From assembly GCF_007991215.1 (NCBI RefSeq), contig NZ_BJXX01000016.1:1-55892 (forward strand): a DNA stretch of 55,892 bases, given 5' to 3'. Under the pieces are notes generated by a model. It worked only from the letters and a program-made list of their open reading frames with translations. It was not told where the DNA came from and did no database searches. Below, in pieces: positions 16,796-24,784 of the stretch. A program made the position numbers and the translations under genes. Origin of the DNA: Aneurinibacillus danicus (GTDB lineage Bacteria; Bacillota; Bacilli; Aneurinibacillales; Aneurinibacillaceae). The first letter of the stretch is position 1; every line of letters begins with the position of its first letter.

Positions 16796-18596
16796 GGGCC
16801 ACTCCCACCTTCTGAAGCAAAGGATTTTTGATCATCGTGTATACCGACTGTGCTTCCAGCGATCCGACCAGTTCATCCATATCGTGGAATCGGGTCAGCA
16901 GATTGGCTTTGCACGGCAACCCGGGCGCATAAAGCAGGCTATGCAGCAGGCTGCTTGTTTCGCCCGTTTGTCTATAATGGAAGTCCAATCTATCTCTTAA
17001 GATTTGAAGCAGCTTCTCCTCCCGAACAAGTCCTGCGGTTCCAAAACCGTTGATCAGGCCAAATAAATGATTAAAGAAGAAGTAATAACGCAGCCGCTCT
17101 TCCGCCACATGGTCCGCGCAAATCGTACTGCTTTTTTGACTCAATCCCGGTATTAGCTCTGCAAGCCGCTCCGCTTTCGATTCGCAATAGTAATAGCCTT
17201 GATTGTCACGATAGTAGAACCGTTCCGGGTATCCGTCTTTCAGCTTTACGATGGAATTCTGCTGGTGCGCTTCCAGAGCAATTCCGTACTCTTCGTACAG
17301 CCAGATGAGCGGATCGAGGGAAATAGAAAGATACCTCTCAAACCAATCGACACTCACTTCCTCCACTGTCCGCTCTTCTTTCGCGGCAATCTCTCTGACA
17401 ATGGAGCCCAGCCGGGATGTTTCGCCGTACGCATGATCCTGGCATAAACCGGCAATCAGGCTTGCATTTCGGTCGTCCTGATAGAAAGGATTTTCCCTCA
17501 TAACTACTTCGAACCCCGATTCTTCTCCTTGTAGCTTGATGCTTAGGTAGGCCGGATCTTTGATAATGTGAAAATGCCTGTGGTTTTGGCTAAGCCGCTC
17601 TCCGATTTCCGTCTGCAGAAGCCGGGATATTTCCACTCCCCTGTCCAATTCTTTCTGCTTGTTCACCCTTAAGGAATTCGTAATTTTAATAGGGACGGAG
17701 AATTTATACATATACCGGGCTTGCCTGCTGTACACCGTGCGGACGGAAGAAGTCGCGGTAAACAGCCTTCCCTTTGGTCCCAGATACTCCAGTAGCCCTC
17801 TGTCCATAAGCGCCTGTACTTCCGGTTTCTCCACCAGGGCGCTGGCCTGAAGAGGGTGGGCGGGCAGCAGAATAAACCCGTCACTCCGGCAATACGCTTC
17901 TATAAACCTCTCCTCCATGGCCGGATCGCTTCTCATTTCTTCTCGTATCATGTCAGCCGCCGAAGTTCCCGTACTCGAATCCTGCAGGACGATGGACGGG
18001 TGCGCCTTGAAATAGTGAAGCTGGAATTTCCCCTTCAACTCCGGAGAAAAAATCCGTTCTTCTTCCTCTGAAATCCCCTGCTTGCTTTTTGGGGTTGGAT
18101 GCAGCAAATGGCCGAAGAGAAGCGATTGCTCCGCCTCAATGAACGAAAAATCAGGTTCGGCAAGCGCAAGCGCATCCTTCACTCTGCTTTCCGCATAGCG
18201 CCGTATATTCCTGCAACTTAATATGACGCGCAGCATAAACTCGTCTTCTGCATCCGTACGGCCCTGTTCAAGCAAAAGCTCCTTCGTGATAAGCGAGACC
18301 AGCGTAACGTAATCGGCTGGCTGCGGGTCCGACGATTCTTTCGTTCGATAATAAATCGGAAACGAAAATAAATGTCTGCCTGTCGCCGACCAATAGCGGA
18401 CAGGAATGATGATCTCTATTTGCTGGGAAGACAGCGAGCTGACCAGAACCGTTTCCGGTACATGCACATGATTTGCAAACAACTTATTACCGAACAGTCC
18501 GGGCGAACGCTCCGTATAATTTTCTGTTTCACGCAAATAGCAATTCAAGAAGCTTTGGATCGTGGCTCTTTCCGCGATATCTTTCATGTGATTCAA
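16788..18596 (-). CDS. rhbC: IucA/IucC-family siderophore synthetase (IucA/RhbC type)
   Basis: A 602-residue synthetase that joins the first hydroxamate arm to citrate. Visible family elements: LLFGHLLHPTPKSKQG (phosphate-binding), FILLPAHPLQ, LFTATSSVRTVYS, KFSVPIKITNSLRVNK, ALEAHQQNSIVKLKDG. The start is a TTG at 18596 that overlaps the upstream stop as TTGA; AAGGGGGG lies 7 bp before it, whereas the next ATG (18587) is too far. Such stop-start overlap implies translational coupling with the decarboxylase. Confidence 0.92.
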   Translation of the reverse strand: MNHMKDIAERATIQSFLNCYLRETENYTERSPGLFGNKLFANHVHVPETVLVSSLSSQQIEIIIPVRYWSATGRHLFSFPIYYRTKESSDPQPADYVTLVSLITKELLLEQGRTDAEDEFMLRVILSCRNIRRYAESRVKDALALAEPDFSFIEAEQSLLFGHLLHPTPKSKQGISEEEERIFSPELKGKFQLHYFKAHPSIVLQDSSTGTSAADMIREEMRSDPAMEERFIEAYCRSDGFILLPAHPLQASALVEKPEVQALMDRGLLEYLGPKGRLFTATSSVRTVYSRQARYMYKFSVPIKITNSLRVNKQKELDRGVEISRLLQTEIGERLSQNHRHFHIIKDPAYLSIKLQGEESGFEVVMRENPFYQDDRNASLIAGLCQDHAYGETSRLGSIVREIAAKEERTVEEVSVDWFERYLSISLDPLIWLYEEYGIALEAHQQNSIVKLKDGYPERFYYRDNQGYYYCESKAERLAELIPGLSQKSSTICADHVAEERLRYYFFFNHLFGLINGFGTAGLVREEKLLQILRDRLDFHYRQTGETSSLLHSLLYAPGLPCKANLLTRFHDMDELVGSLEAQSVYTMIKNPLLQKVGVARE

Positions 18597-20137
18597 TGAA
18601 TTCCCCCCCTTATGTACATGTCGCCAAGCTTTTGAACTTCCTCAAGGATGCTCTCGATGTCTTCGATGGTCGTTCTCGGGTTCAGCAACGTAAATTTAAG
18701 ATAGGCCGTTCCGTCGATGCTCGTTCTGGCGATTACCGCACTTCCTCTTTGAAGAAGCATCCGGCAAATCAGCCTGTTTGCCTTATTTACCATCTCTTTG
18801 TCCTGGCAAAAAGCGGGCTGGTAGCGAAACACTACCGCATTAAGCTCCGGCTGTTTATTCAGGACGGTCAGCTTATCCATTTCGGAAATTCGGTCCGCGG
18901 CCGCTTGCGCAAGACGGAACGTATAATCAATCATTTCGCCAAATCGTTCTGTTCCGATGACTCTTAACGAAACAAAAAGCTTCAATGCATCAAACCGCCT
19001 TGTCGTTTGAACCGATTTATTGACAAGGTGCGGCACTCCTTCTTCTTCATCCTCAACGGGATTCAGGTAATTGGCATGATGATGGATAAAACGAAAACTT
19101 GTACCGTCTTTTACCAGGAAAGCTCCGCAACTGATAGGCTGGTAAAAAAGTTTATGGAAGTCTACCGTAATGGAATCCGCCAGCTCAATTCCCTGCAGCT
19201 TTCCGGAGAAATCCCGGCTTAACAGCAAAGCTCCGCCATAAGCCGCATCCACATGGAGCCATATGCCGTTTTCCTTTGCGAGCTTCGCCATCTCCCGCAG
19301 CGGATCGATGCTTCCGAAATCGGTAGTACCGCAGGTGGCCACAAGGGCGAACGGAAAAAGCTGTTCCTGCCGTAATTGTGCAAGCTTTTGATGCAGGTCT
19401 TTCACGCACAGCCGGCGCCGATGGTCCGTTTTGATGAGCACAACCGAATTCTCACCCAGGCCGAGCTGCGAAGCGGATGTTTTCACCGTAAAATGTGCAT
19501 CTTCCGAGCAAAGGATACGCAGGCGGCGGGCTTCTGGAGGCAGTCCGTCCTTTTGGACGTTCCATCCCCAGTGTTTCCAGCAGAAAGCATCCCGGGCAAG
19601 AAGCAGTCCCATGTAATTGGACTGTGTCCCCCCGCTTGTAAACGTACCGTCCGCCCCTTCCTGATATCCGAATGCGCCGCAAAGCCACCGGATCATTTCT
19701 TCTTCCAGGTACGTAGCGGCCGCGCTTTGATCCCAGGAATCCATGGATTGGTTCAATGCGCTGATCATCATCTCCGCAGCCAAAGCGGGAATCAGTGGAG
19801 GACAATGCAGATGTGCAATGCTTTTCGTATGCGTTACATGGATGGCATTGGAGAGAAGGCTTGTATAAATCTCTTGCAGTACGTCCTGCAAGCTCTCTCC
19901 CGCCTCTGAAATAGGCCACAAACTTTTAACGTCAACTCCTACCTCTTTAGGCGCCTTTCCCCTATATGGTTTTGGATAGGCCGCATAGAATTTCGACAGC
20001 GTTTCTTTGACAAGATCAACCGCCTGCCTGTAAGCCTGCAATCCCTCTTTCCCCGAATGGAGGAAAAGTGAAGGAACATAAGACAGACTTTCTTGATAGA
20101 TTTCGGACTTTACTGGCATGTCTTGTTTCATAAGCAT
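18593..20137 (-). CDS. rhbB: PLP-dependent L-2,4-diaminobutyrate decarboxylase
   Basis: A 514-residue group II decarboxylase. The PLP-binding core is clear: TSGGTQSN, LHVDAAYGGALLLSRD, and the Schiff-base lysine in DFHKLFYQP. In rhizobactin/schizokinen and acinetobacter-type pathways this enzyme turns diaminobutyrate into 1,3-diaminopropane. It lies directly after the aminotransferase (1-bp gap), which makes diaminobutyrate the probable substrate rather than glutamate or aromatic amino acids. Confidence 0.93.
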   Translation of the reverse strand: MLMKQDMPVKSEIYQESLSYVPSLFLHSGKEGLQAYRQAVDLVKETLSKFYAAYPKPYRGKAPKEVGVDVKSLWPISEAGESLQDVLQEIYTSLLSNAIHVTHTKSIAHLHCPPLIPALAAEMMISALNQSMDSWDQSAAATYLEEEMIRWLCGAFGYQEGADGTFTSGGTQSNYMGLLLARDAFCWKHWGWNVQKDGLPPEARRLRILCSEDAHFTVKTSASQLGLGENSVVLIKTDHRRRLCVKDLHQKLAQLRQEQLFPFALVATCGTTDFGSIDPLREMAKLAKENGIWLHVDAAYGGALLLSRDFSGKLQGIELADSITVDFHKLFYQPISCGAFLVKDGTSFRFIHHHANYLNPVEDEEEGVPHLVNKSVQTTRRFDALKLFVSLRVIGTERFGEMIDYTFRLAQAAADRISEMDKLTVLNKQPELNAVVFRYQPAFCQDKEMVNKANRLICRMLLQRGSAVIARTSIDGTAYLKFTLLNPRTTIEDIESILEEVQKLGDMYIRGGIH

Positions 20138-20138
20138 C

Positions 20139-21491
20139 TCACCCCTTTTGGACGGCCGCCCGGACAGCTGCCTTGAAAATTGCGATGACTTCGTTCATCT
20201 GCTCTTCCGTGATAATCAACGGAGGAAGGAATCTTACGACACTGCTGTGCCGCCCGCCAACTTCCAGGATGAGTCCGCGGTTAAAGCACTCCCGCTGAAT
20301 TTTGCTTGCCAGTTCGGGATTGGCGGGATAGCTGCCGTTTGGCGCCGGCTGATACAGCGGATTTACGATTTCGACTCCGACCATCAGCCCCCGGCCTCTT
20401 ACGTCTCCGATTTCATGGATATCCTCTTGCAGCTCTTTCAGAGAATCCATCAACTTTTCACCCATCCGTCCGGCATGGGATGCCAAATCGTTTTCTTTAA
20501 TGAATTTCAATGTGGCCGCTCCCGCCGCCATAGCCATTTGATTTCCCCGGAATGTACCGATATGGGCGCCCGGAGACCATTGATCCAGGTCTTTATCGTA
20601 GATAACGACAGACAGCGGAAGACTGCCGCCGATGGCTTTGGAGAGAACGATGACATCCGGGATAATGTCAGCATGTTCAAAAGCGAACAGTTTGCCGGTA
20701 CGTCCGATACCCGTCTGCACTTCGTCGATAATAAGCGGGATGCCCCGCTCCTTGGTAATTCTCCGCATCTCGCGAATCCATTCGATCGGTGCGGGAATTG
20801 AGCCTCCTTCGCCCTGGACTACTTCAAAAATCATTCCCGCCGGAGGAAGCACGCCGCTTTCCGGATCATCAAGCAGATTTTCAATGTAGCGGCTGCTAAT
20901 GCGGTGACTTTCTTCTCCGCCGACGCCAAACGGGCAACGATACGCATACGGATAGGGGAGAAAATGAACGTCCGGGACCAGCCCCTGCACTTTCTCCTTC
21001 GGGCCGAGCGTTCCGCTCAGCGACATGGTCCCTTGCGTTGAGCCGTGATAACCGCCCTGGAACGAAAGAATGCTGCGCTTTCCTGTCGCGGTTTTTACCA
21101 GCTTAATTGCAGCTTCGATCGCATCCCCGCCTGTCGGGCCGCAAAACTGGATCTTTGCCCGCTTCGCGAATTCCTCCGGAAGACTGGAAAACACCTCGTT
21201 TATAAACTCCTCTTTCACCGGTGTCGTTAAATCCAGCGTATGTAAAGGGCGCTTGTCCCGAATCACCTGCTCTATGGCCTGAATAGCAACTGGATGGTTA
21301 TGGCCAAGCGCCAATGTACCCGCGCCTGCAAGGCAATCGTAATACCGCTTGCCGTCGACATCATGGACGAATACACCTTCTGCTCTATCGATTGCAATCG
21401 GAATTCTTCTCGGATACGACCGTGCGTTGGATTCCCGTCTTTCCTGCTGTTCAAGAAGCTCCTGGTTTTTCGAAACCTGTTTTATTGGCAT
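20139..21491 (-). CDS. rhbA: diaminobutyrate--2-oxoglutarate aminotransferase
   Basis: A 450-residue class III aminotransferase making L-2,4-diaminobutyrate from aspartate semialdehyde and glutamate. Motifs: CLAGAGTLALGHNHP, FCGPTGGDAIEAAIKL, FQGGYHGSTQGTMSLSG, LIIDEVQTGIGRTGK, and lysine in VLSKAIGGSLPLS. It is the first gene of the siderophore operon, starting 20-80 bp below three Fur-like boxes. Ribosome binding site AGAAAGGAAG. EctB-type enzymes are similar, but no ectoine genes follow. Confidence 0.94.
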   Translation of the reverse strand: MPIKQVSKNQELLEQQERRESNARSYPRRIPIAIDRAEGVFVHDVDGKRYYDCLAGAGTLALGHNHPVAIQAIEQVIRDKRPLHTLDLTTPVKEEFINEVFSSLPEEFAKRAKIQFCGPTGGDAIEAAIKLVKTATGKRSILSFQGGYHGSTQGTMSLSGTLGPKEKVQGLVPDVHFLPYPYAYRCPFGVGGEESHRISSRYIENLLDDPESGVLPPAGMIFEVVQGEGGSIPAPIEWIREMRRITKERGIPLIIDEVQTGIGRTGKLFAFEHADIIPDVIVLSKAIGGSLPLSVVIYDKDLDQWSPGAHIGTFRGNQMAMAAGAATLKFIKENDLASHAGRMGEKLMDSLKELQEDIHEIGDVRGRGLMVGVEIVNPLYQPAPNGSYPANPELASKIQRECFNRGLILEVGGRHSSVVRFLPPLIITEEQMNEVIAIFKAAVRAAVQKG

Positions 21492-21510
21492 ACAAAACTT
21501 CCTTTCTAAT

Positions 21511-21525
21511 TGGAAATTATTTTCA
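21511..21525. promoter_or_regulatory. Fur-like box 1 of siderophore operon
   Basis: TGGAAATTATTTTCA matches 11 of 14 defined positions of the 7-1-7 core TGATAATNATTATCA (read on the opposite strand). It lies within 35 bp of the rhbA start. Confidence 0.55.
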
Positions 21526-21547
21526 ATAACACTTGTAACATCAGATT

Positions 21548-21571
21548 AATTGATAAAGATTATCATTGTCA
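21548..21571 (-). promoter_or_regulatory. siderophore operon promoter with overlapping Fur box 2
   Basis: On the minus strand TTGACA (21571-21566) is followed 17-18 bases later by a weak TTAATCT -10 region (just below 21549). GATAAAGATTATCATTGTC (21552-21570) fills the spacer and is a near-consensus Fur box, so iron-bound Fur would block polymerase. Confidence 0.75.
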
Positions 21572-21579
21572 ACAATACT

Positions 21580-21594
21580 TGAGAGCTATTCTCA
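21580..21594. promoter_or_regulatory. Fur-like box 3 of siderophore operon
   Basis: TGAGAGCTATTCTCA is palindromic and matches 11 of 14 core Fur positions. It sits upstream of the -35 element. The remaining stretch to 21727 is AT-rich with no gene seen. Confidence 0.55.
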
Positions 21595-21727
21595 TTTATG
21601 ATTCTTTTTGCTCGATCCGTGGGTATTATGCACGAATTAATATAAATACTCTGATAATATAGTCGATGCCAAAAACAGGGAAAATTACCCATTTTTCCGA
21701 TATGTCCCCTCTATCTTTTCCCAAACG

Positions 21728-21773
21728 CAAAAAGACCTGAAGGGACAGCCTTCGCCAGACACCTTCAGGTCTT
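21728..21773 (-). terminator. terminator of the short CNNM/CorC gene
   Basis: AAGACCTGAAGG and CCTTCAGGTCTT form a 12-bp perfect stem with a T run on the minus strand, 22 bp after the stop of the gene at 21795. Confidence 0.88.
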
Positions 21774-21794
21774 ACTCTTATTTATCTGCTTGAG

Positions 21795-22673
21795 TTATAT
21801 CCCGTTCTTTTCTTCCACAACTCTTTCAATCCGCTTTGCTTCAAGCCACTTAATCTGCATTCCTTCCGTTTTCTTAATCGTAAATCGCCATTGCGCGCAA
21901 TCAATATACATCCCTTCCCGGATACCGGCGATACGGGCTGCCACCCAGCCCCCTATCGTATCGAATCCGTCTTCCGGTTCAATTCCGGTCAGCTCTGCCA
22001 CTTCAGACAACAGCACTTTGTTATCCAGCATATAATGGCTCGGGCCGAGCGTCTCGACCGGCGAACGTTCATGTGTATCGAACTCGTCACGAATTTCGCC
22101 TACGATTTCTTCCAGAATGTCTTCCATGGTAACCATGCCTGCGGTTCCTCCGTATTCGTCAATCAAGACAGCGATGGATGTCCGCTTCTCCCGCATAGTT
22201 TCCAGCAGCTTCTCAAGCGGTGTGGCTTCATTGACGAACAGCGCCGGACGTATGATATCCATAAGCGAGAGGTTCGCATTCCCAAGGTACTTGATAAACA
22301 GTTCCTTCGTATGAACCACGCCGAGAATATGGTCTTTGTCCTCGCCCGCAACCGGATACCGGGTAAATCCTTCAGCACGAATCGTTTTTAAATTCGCATC
22401 CATGCTCTCTCCCGCATACAGGCAGACCATCTCCGTCCGCGGCACCATAATCTCGCGCGCCACCCGCTCGCTGAATTTAAAAATATTATTTACGTATGCA
22501 TATTTCGTGGGGTTAATTTCTCCGCTATCCAGGATTTGCGCCAGAAGCAGGCGAAGCTCTTCCTCCGGGTGGGCATGCCCGACCGCCGACTTCCGAGGAA
22601 GCAGGCGGACCGCCAACCAGACGGCGGCGGCAAGAAGCACAGTGACACACAACATACTTATGACCCCGTCCAT
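21795..22673 (-). CDS. CBS-pair/CorC_HlyC protein lacking the DUF21 transport domain
   Basis: A 292-residue paralogue of the full-length CNNM protein at 26935-28242. A single hydrophobic segment (about residues 5-24) leads into HAHPEEELRLLLAQ, then the CBS pair (VAREIMVPRTEM to MVTMEDILEEIVGEIRDEFD) and a C-terminal CorC_HlyC domain (about 205-290). About 143 residues corresponding to the rest of the four-helix DUF21/CNNM transport domain are missing, although the first 20 residues still align with the paralogue. It could be a regulatory subunit or dominant partner of the full-length transporter. Its leader has the same Shine-Dalgarno/TTCG hairpin/ATG layout as the paralogue. Confidence 0.88.
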   Translation of the reverse strand: MDGVISMLCVTVLLAAAVWLAVRLLPRKSAVGHAHPEEELRLLLAQILDSGEINPTKYAYVNNIFKFSERVAREIMVPRTEMVCLYAGESMDANLKTIRAEGFTRYPVAGEDKDHILGVVHTKELFIKYLGNANLSLMDIIRPALFVNEATPLEKLLETMREKRTSIAVLIDEYGGTAGMVTMEDILEEIVGEIRDEFDTHERSPVETLGPSHYMLDNKVLLSEVAELTGIEPEDGFDTIGGWVAARIAGIREGMYIDCAQWRFTIKKTEGMQIKWLEAKRIERVVEEKNGI

Positions 22674-22698
22674 CCGCTTCCCGAAGGTCCACCTCCGT
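22673..22698 (-). promoter_or_regulatory. Shine-Dalgarno separated from ATG by a TTCG hairpin
   Basis: The minus strand reads GGAGGTGG, then ACCTTCGGGAAGCGG, then ATG. The 15-base gap holds a small stem capped by TTCG. The same layout and the same 15-base spacing occur at the paralogous gene (start 28242). Confidence 0.7.
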
Positions 22699-22724
22699 CA
22701 CGCAATCTCATACACGCAAGGCTT

Positions 22725-22763
22725 TTTTATCACTGTAAAGCAACATATCCTTTCCTACACTAC
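22725..22763. repeat. degenerate copy of repeat R2
   Basis: TTTATCACTGTAAAG followed by ATATCCTTTCCTA matches the right half of R2 (43678-43744 and 51072-51137) with several changes. Confidence 0.55.
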
Positions 22764-22790
22764 TAAAAAGACCGCCACAGGGACGGTCTA
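22764..22790 (-). terminator. terminator of the parM-parR pair
   Basis: On the minus strand AGACCGTCCCTGTGGCGGTCT followed by TTTTTAG starts at the parR stop codon itself. Confidence 0.8.
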
Positions 22791-23228
22791 TAAATCGAAA
22801 TCAATCTCTTCTTCAATCTTTCCGGTTACTTCTTCTTCATACACCAGTTGACCTTCAGTAAAATCTTCTTCCCTAACCGCCTTTTCTTCTACCGCCATTA
22901 TTTCTTGATAACCAGCAGGCATCGTTGGACGAAGCATGATTTCTCTTCGCAACGCCTCAAGTTCTTTGCGCATTTCCCGAATCAGGGCCAAGAGTTCATC
23001 TTCCCGGCAGTTTCGACGTTCTCTATATAAATCTTCCTCTACTAAGCGATTTATATAAGCCGGAAGCTCATTTATGTTTTTTGATTTATTATTTAGGATT
23101 CGATATACTTCACTGCTCATGAACTTTGTACGAATACTGATTACAGATCGTCTTTCATTAATGACAGATTGTCTTTTACTAATTACGGATCGCCTTTTAT
23201 TAATTACGGGTCGTCTTTTAGACTTCAT
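22788..23228 (-). CDS. ParR-like ribbon-helix-helix protein with repeated N-terminus
   Basis: A 146-residue protein. Residues about 31-70 (VISIRTKFMSSEVYRILNN to AYINRLVEEDLYRE) have the beta strand-helix-helix pattern of ribbon-helix-helix DNA-binding domains, and an acidic C-terminal tail could contact a ParM-like filament. The gene is 11 bp downstream of the ParM-like gene, the usual parM-parR order. Unusually, the N-terminus holds four tandem seven-residue units of the form K-R-R-S-V-I-S, encoded by a 21-bp direct repeat, and the unit resembles the DNA-contacting strand itself. The ribosome binding site region is TGAAGTC-poor, so start choice is uncertain; starting later would remove some repeats. 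Confidence 0.72.
   Translation of the reverse strand: MKSKRRPVINKRRSVISKRQSVINERRSVISIRTKFMSSEVYRILNNKSKNINELPAYINRLVEEDLYRERRNCREDELLALIREMRKELEALRREIMLRPTMPAGYQEIMAVEEKAVREEDFTEGQLVYEEEVTGKIEEEIDFDL
23133..23225 (-). repeat. 21-bp tandem repeat at the 5' end of parR
   Basis: About four head-to-tail units of the type AAAAGACGATCTGTAATTAGT, with substitutions. They are in frame (seven codons each) and lie between parM and the ribbon-helix-helix coding region. They could be a coding repeat only, or also serve as iteron-like binding sites for the protein. Confidence 0.8.
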
Positions 23229-23239
23229 AAAATATCATC

Positions 23240-24406
23240 CTATTGCGCTGTAGCTGTAGCAGTCTCATTTAGGCTAAGGATTTCCAATGCATACAGATTG
23301 AGTTTACGTGCATCGGGCAGAAAGATGTGATACTGCTGCTGAATTTCTTCTCCATATTTTTCTGCTATTACTTCTTCAATAAATTTTTGTAGCACCGCTC
23401 CATTACCGCCGAGATACACATTTTTATACATCTTCCCTTGTGGTAACGGGAATGTATTCTCTATTTTTGCATTGTATATTTCCGCGTAGTTACGCAGAGA
23501 TTCATGAATCACCTTTGTAAGGTCAGTAGTTTTCCCGCTCTTTCCATCTAGTAACCTCATTTCAGATTTATCGATGTTCTCATAAATGAATTTCTCTAAA
23601 GAACGAACATCCGGGAAAAACTCCAGCAGCTTTTCGGTTCTTAACTTCTCGATATGCTTCAGATAAGAAATGTCTGTAAGAGACTGCAGCGCATCCCTGT
23701 TTTTCGGTGCCTTCAATCCAGCGGGAAGAAATGCCAAATCACAGGTTCCTGCCCCGATGTCGTGCATAAGGGTATCAAAATCATTAAACTGATTTGCCAG
23801 ATCATTGTTTTCCAGCCTGAAGTTTTTCTTAATTGCCCACCTGGCATCGGCACCCTCGATCCGGCATTTCGATGTAGCTACTTTAATTGATAAAGTACGC
23901 TCAGCTCCTGGAGTAAAGATCGTCACGTTATGTTCACCACGGAAGCGTGCAGCCATCTGCTCCTGCATATCTGAAAATTTATCTGCTTTTTTCAACAGCC
24001 AAATCGGAAGCATGGTTGAGAAATAATCAATCTCAACGTTACTCTGATCCGGACTTTCTGCATGAAGAACATGATAGTAGGCAACACCGGCTAAGAAACA
24101 GATGTAAGGAATTTCTGACTCGACTTTATTATGTAGTTTAGCGATATGCTTGTTACCTAACTGATGGTTTTCTGCTGCCTCCCCGATTAAGAAGAAACGT
24201 TCCCGATCATCAATAACGGATGAGATAAGAACATTTTTCAGAAACTCCTTCGGATCATCAATTCTTGATGTAAAATGAGCATTCGCTTCCTTCACGCTAA
24301 GCTCTACCACGTTAGTTGTTAGCTCGAAATAATAACCGTTCACCATAAATTGTTCAATGGAATTTCCGGAATCCTTATTGAACCTTTTAATCTTAAAAAC
24401 GCTCAT
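23240..24406 (-). CDS. ParM/StbA-like actin-family protein
   Basis: A 388-residue protein of the actin-like plasmid segregation ATPase type. Motifs: an N-terminal DSGNS (phosphate 1-like, within the first 20 residues), MHDIGAGTCDLAFL (phosphate 2) in the middle, and YLGGNGAVLQKFIEE (adenosine-binding) near the C-terminus. Such proteins polymerise with ATP and push DNA bound by ParR. The start at 24406 has an ideal AAGGAGGACAAT. The same frame stays open 65 codons further to an ATG at 24601, also preceded by AAGGGGGTAAAAAA, giving a possible longer form with a basic N-terminal extension. No plasmid replication gene is nearby. Confidence 0.8.
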   Translation of the reverse strand: MSVFKIKRFNKDSGNSIEQFMVNGYYFELTTNVVELSVKEANAHFTSRIDDPKEFLKNVLISSVIDDRERFFLIGEAAENHQLGNKHIAKLHNKVESEIPYICFLAGVAYYHVLHAESPDQSNVEIDYFSTMLPIWLLKKADKFSDMQEQMAARFRGEHNVTIFTPGAERTLSIKVATSKCRIEGADARWAIKKNFRLENNDLANQFNDFDTLMHDIGAGTCDLAFLPAGLKAPKNRDALQSLTDISYLKHIEKLRTEKLLEFFPDVRSLEKFIYENIDKSEMRLLDGKSGKTTDLTKVIHESLRNYAEIYNAKIENTFPLPQGKMYKNVYLGGNGAVLQKFIEEVIAEKYGEEIQQQYHIFLPDARKLNLYALEILSLNETATATAQ

Positions 24407-24606
24407 ATTGTCCTCCTTTGGATGGTTTCTTCCTCTGTTAACATCCGTACCAAAACCTTGCTTTTGGGATAACCCGCTTGTTAACCGTATAGCCCCGGAA
24501 TAAGCAGGACTCATCATTGACTCTGTTCTTTTTTTGTCAGCATTTTTCGGCTTCCAAGGAATTAACGTACTTCTATTCGCTTTCCTCTTTCTTTTTCGCA
24601 TTTTTT

Positions 24607-24634
24607 TACCCCCTTTACTGCTTACCCCCTTAAA
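24607..24634 (+). repeat. short direct repeat TTACCCCCTT upstream of the long parM frame
   Basis: TTACCCCCTT occurs twice, 16 bp apart. On the minus strand these are two AAGGGGGTAA blocks, the nearer one usable as a ribosome binding site for ATG 24601. A role as a partition site is possible but unsupported. Confidence 0.4.
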
Positions 24635-24717
24635 CAATTCTCTATAGTACTTAATAATATGACTGCCATACATGTATTGAGACTTTCAAATCAAAATTTG
24701 TATAAAGAATTTAAAAT

Positions 24718-24763
24718 AAAAAAACCTTGAATTCTAAAAAGGGTTTAGAATTCAAGGTTTTTT
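24718..24763. terminator. bidirectional terminator
   Basis: AAAAAACCTTGAATTCTAAA pairs with TTTAGAATTCAAGGTTTTTT across a 5-base loop, giving T runs on both strands. It lies just after the nuclease gene stop (24785, minus strand). Confidence 0.9.
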
Positions 24764-24784
24764 AGATTTTAAAGCAAGCACGTG

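Noticed and set aside
23133-23225. CRISPR-like short repeats
   Set aside because: The 21-bp units are contiguous, in frame and without spacers, so they are a coding tandem repeat.
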